DNA from: CAWCUZ01 sp963798795 | GTDB lineage: Bacteria > Acidobacteriota > Vicinamibacteria > Vicinamibacterales > SCN-69-37 | Length of the DNA: 64,000 nucleotides | NCBI GenBank assembly: GCA_963798795.1 | Contig: CAWCUZ010000001.1 | Span: 2,170,001-2,234,000, forward strand | Reading direction: 5' to 3' | Part shown: positions 61,786 through 64,000 of the stretch, piece by piece | Position numbering within the stretch: position 1 is the first letter of the stretch | How the letters are laid out: each line of letters begins with the position of its first letter | Notes under the pieces: generated by a model | Databases searched by the model: none | What the model was told of the DNA's origin: nothing | Seen by the model: the letters and a program-made list of their open reading frames with translations, nothing else | Position numbers and translations under genes: made by a program

Positions 61786-63444
61786 TCACTTCGTGTCGGG
61801 CGTCGGCGTCGCCTTCGCCCCGGGCGTCGGCGTCGGGGCCACGGGAGCAGGTCCCGGGCCGGTCCTGGGCTTGGGCCTCGGGGTGGTCTGGGATTCCGAT
61901 GCGGGTGTGGGCTTCGGCTGGAAGGGGGCAAGCGCCGCACGCGGCGAGGTCGACGATCGTCTTGCGATCCGCGTCGCTCAACTTGTCGGCGGTCGTCAAA
62001 CGCGCGGACATCTCCGCCGGGATCTTCGCTGCCGCCTCCTGAACGGCCTGCTCGGCTTTGGCCATCTGGTCGAGCGGCACGGTGTCGAAGAGTGTCTCCG
62101 TCAGCGCCAGCAGGATGGCGATCTGCGCGGGCACCGGCACCGGTGCGAACGCCGCCTGCTTGAGGCAGGCGCGAATGCGCTGTCCGTGCGCGATGATCGT
62201 GCGCGTGTCGTCATCCACGCGGGCGCCGAATCGGGCGAATGTCTCCAGCTCCTCGAACTGCGCGTAGGCCAGCTTGAGGTCGCCCGCGACCGCGCGGTAC
62301 GCCGCGCGCTGGGCCTTGCCGCCGACGCGCGAGACGGACTTGGCGACGTCGACCGCGGGCAGCACGCCCAGTTCGAACAGCGACGGCGAGAGGTAGATCT
62401 GACCATCGGTGATCGAAATCAGATTCGTGGGAATGTACGCCGAGATGTCCTGCGCCTCGGTCTCGATGATGGGCAGTGCGGTGAGTGAGCCGCCGCCGAG
62501 TTCCGGTCGTGAGATGGGTGGCCCGTTCCAGCATTCGCGAGTGGATGTAGAAGATGTCGCCCGGGAACGCTTCGCGGCCGGGCGGCCGGCGGAGCAGGAG
62601 CGACAACTCGCGATACGCGCGGGCGTGGTGCGTGAGGTCGTCGTACACGATCAGCACATCGCGACCCGCCTCCATGAAGTGCTCGGCGATGCTGGTCGCG
62701 GCGTACGGCGCGATGTAGGCGAGCCCGGGCGGATCGTTGCCCTCGGCCACAATCACGACCGTGTACGCCATCGCGTCGTGCCGCGCGGAGGCTGGCCACC
62801 GCCTTCGCCACGGCCGACCCGCGCTGGCCAATTGCGCAATAGACGCAGACGACGTTCTGGCCGCGCTGGTTGAGAATCGTATCGATCGCAATGGCGGTCT
62901 TGCCCGTCTGCCGGTCGCCGAGAATCAACTCGCGCTGGCCGCGCCCGATGGGAATCAGCGCATCGAGGACCTTCAGTCCGGTCTCCAGCGGCACCGTGAC
63001 CGGCGCCCGGTCCATGATGGGCCGCGCGGGACGTTCGATCGGCAGGCGCTCGGTCGATGAAACCGGTCCGAGGTCGTCGAGCGGCTGACCGAGCGGATCG
63101 ATGACGCGTCCCAGCAGGACGTCGCCGACCGCCACGTCCATCACGCGGCCCGTGCGCTCGACTTCATCGCCGGCGTGCAGATGCCAGCAGTCGCCGAGCA
63201 ACACGACGCCGATGTCGTGCTCATCCACATTGAAGGCGATGCCGAAGACGCCGCCCGGAAACGCGAGCAGCTCGTCGTAGCCGGCGTTGGGGAGGCCGGA
63301 GACCCTGGCAATGCCCGTCGACACACTGGTGATCGCGCCGACCTCGCGCGGCATCAGGTGCGGCGTAAAGCCGGCGCACACCTGACTGATGCCCGCGAAC
63401 GTGCGGTCGAAGACGTACGCCAGGTCGTGAGGCACGGTACTCAT
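61786..63444 (-). CDS. atpA: N-type F-ATPase alpha subunit, frameshifted
   Basis: About 553 codons covering the catalytic-hexamer alpha subunit. N-terminal beta-barrel and P-loop GDRQTGKTAIAIDTIL (residues 176-191) are in frame; then three frame changes occur near 62790, 62500 and 61950, each explained by one extra base, connecting AYTVVIVAEGNDPPGLAYIAPYAATSIAEHFM, YDDLTHHARAYRELSLLLRRPPGREAFPGD, LPIIETEAQDISAYIPTNLISITDGQIYLS and the C-terminal APFQPKPTPASESQ tail. The catalytic and interface motifs remain. The Pro/Thr-rich C-terminal tail is unusual. Gene order atpF-atpA-(HPF)-atpG and no delta subunit identify the N-ATPase class, which is often Na+-coupled. Confidence 0.85.
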
Positions 63445-64000
63445 GGGTTCTGGGCGCCGGCTTTCGGCGCTTCAGGTTTCGGCGCCTCTGGCTCCGGTTC
63501 GGCCCTGGCGCCCGCTTTCTCCTGCTCTTGCCATCAGTTCGTCGACGCCCTTTTCGACCGACCTGAGGTAATCCGAGATGCTCCACGAGACCTTCTGCCC
63601 GTTGGTGGTCGAGTTCGATCCCGCTGACCAGATCCGGCGCGGTCTCGAACCGGACTCGCACGTCAGCCGAGACCGTTTCGTTGAGCGCGTTCTGAATCGC
63701 GGCGCGCTGCTCCGGAGGCAGGTCGAATGCGCTGCGCACGATCGCGGGATCCGCGGAGGTCTTGAGGGCCTGCCCGAGCGCGGCTTTCGCCTTGTCATCC
63801 ATCTGTCGCAGGCGGCGGGTGAAGACCTCGCCCACGCGCTCTTCCAGACTGACGGTGGCGAGATCGGTCAGGGCCTTGCGCGCGATGGCGAAGACCTCCT
63901 GCTGCGTCCGGCGGCGGATCGCCTCATGGAGATTCTTCGCGTCATTCCGCAGTCGCCTCCTGCCGCTTCGCGCTCAACGCATCAGCCGCCTTGCGGGCCT
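63441..64000 (-). CDS. atpF: N-type F-ATPase subunit b, C-terminal part, frameshifted (runs off the window)
   Basis: Only the 3' part is visible, from about KAADALSAKRQEATAENDAKNLHEAIRRRTQQEVFAIARKALTDLATVSLEERVGEVFTRRL onward. The C-terminal half has the delta-like fold (SADPAIVRSAFDLPPEQRAAIQNALNETVSADVRVRFETAPDLVSGIEL, then GQKVSWSISDYLRSVEKGVDELM), a feature of N-ATPase b subunits that lack a separate delta. Three frame changes (about 63950, 63610, 63530) all fit one extra base each. The stop TGA overlaps the atpA start (ATGA). The tail EPEPEAPKPEAPKAGAQNP is Pro-rich like that of alpha. Confidence 0.78.

Noticed and set aside
1..64000. rRNA, tRNA, riboswitch and replication origin signals
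   Set aside because: No sequence resembling these was recognised on either strand by eye; short RNAs could still be missed without covariance models.

Overview
The window looks like a chromosome segment of an Acidobacteriota bacterium, most likely of the Vicinamibacteria (subdivision 6) type. This is inferred from very high GC, several long MacB/FtsX-type 'orphan' permeases (ADOP), two of them behind PadR regulators, TonB receptors with an N-terminal carboxypeptidase-like domain, a Ser/Thr kinase-TPR fusion, and many DUF families typical of that phylum. No rRNA, tRNA or CRISPR array was seen.

Layout. 1-4 kb: secreted peptidases (M28, S9) and a DUF4410 protein on the minus strand. 4-13 kb: a PIN-domain remnant, a small Cys-rich secreted protein, two large TonB-dependent receptors, an NfeD-slipin membrane pair and a DedA protein. 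13.5-24 kb: a LytS/LytR-type two-component system, two ADOP permeases, a TonB-like protein and a polytopic membrane protein. 24.5-29.2 kb: a TetR regulator with a strong palindromic operator, followed by a three-subunit molybdenum hydroxylase resembling 4-hydroxybenzoyl-CoA reductase. 29.2-30 kb: a RAYT transposase flanked by two REP arrays. 30-45 kb: an AAA ATPase, membrane and surface proteins, a candidate selenoprotein redoxin-DsbD fusion, an EVE protein, glycogen branching enzyme, a B12-radical SAM protein and a beta-propeller. 45-56 kb: two PadR-ADOP cassettes, a Ser/Thr kinase, a UBP zinc finger, a DUF5996 protein, and a junction of two broken genes. 56-64 kb: an energy-metabolism island on the minus strand, reading atpF-atpA-HPF-atpG of an N-type (alternative) F-ATPase, a PPK2-like remnant, phosphoglucomutase and glucan phosphorylase.

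Most notable. (1) The gene at 36856-37857 has an in-frame TGA exactly at the first Cys of a redoxin CxxC motif, followed at the right distance by a bacterial SECIS-like hairpin; this is a candidate selenoprotein. (2) REP hairpins carrying the RAYT-type GTAG tetranucleotide provide the stop codon of at least three genes. (3) An HPF-type ribosome hibernation gene sits inside an N-ATPase operon that continues into glycogen-breakdown genes. (4) At least nine genes have a TANNNT-like -10 box 4-9 bp before their start codon, suggesting widespread leaderless transcription. (5) Frameshifts are frequent, and most that can be polarised are single extra bases, which points to sequencing or assembly error more than to gene decay.

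Limits: family names come from recognising motifs by eye; no database search, folding program or codon statistics were run.
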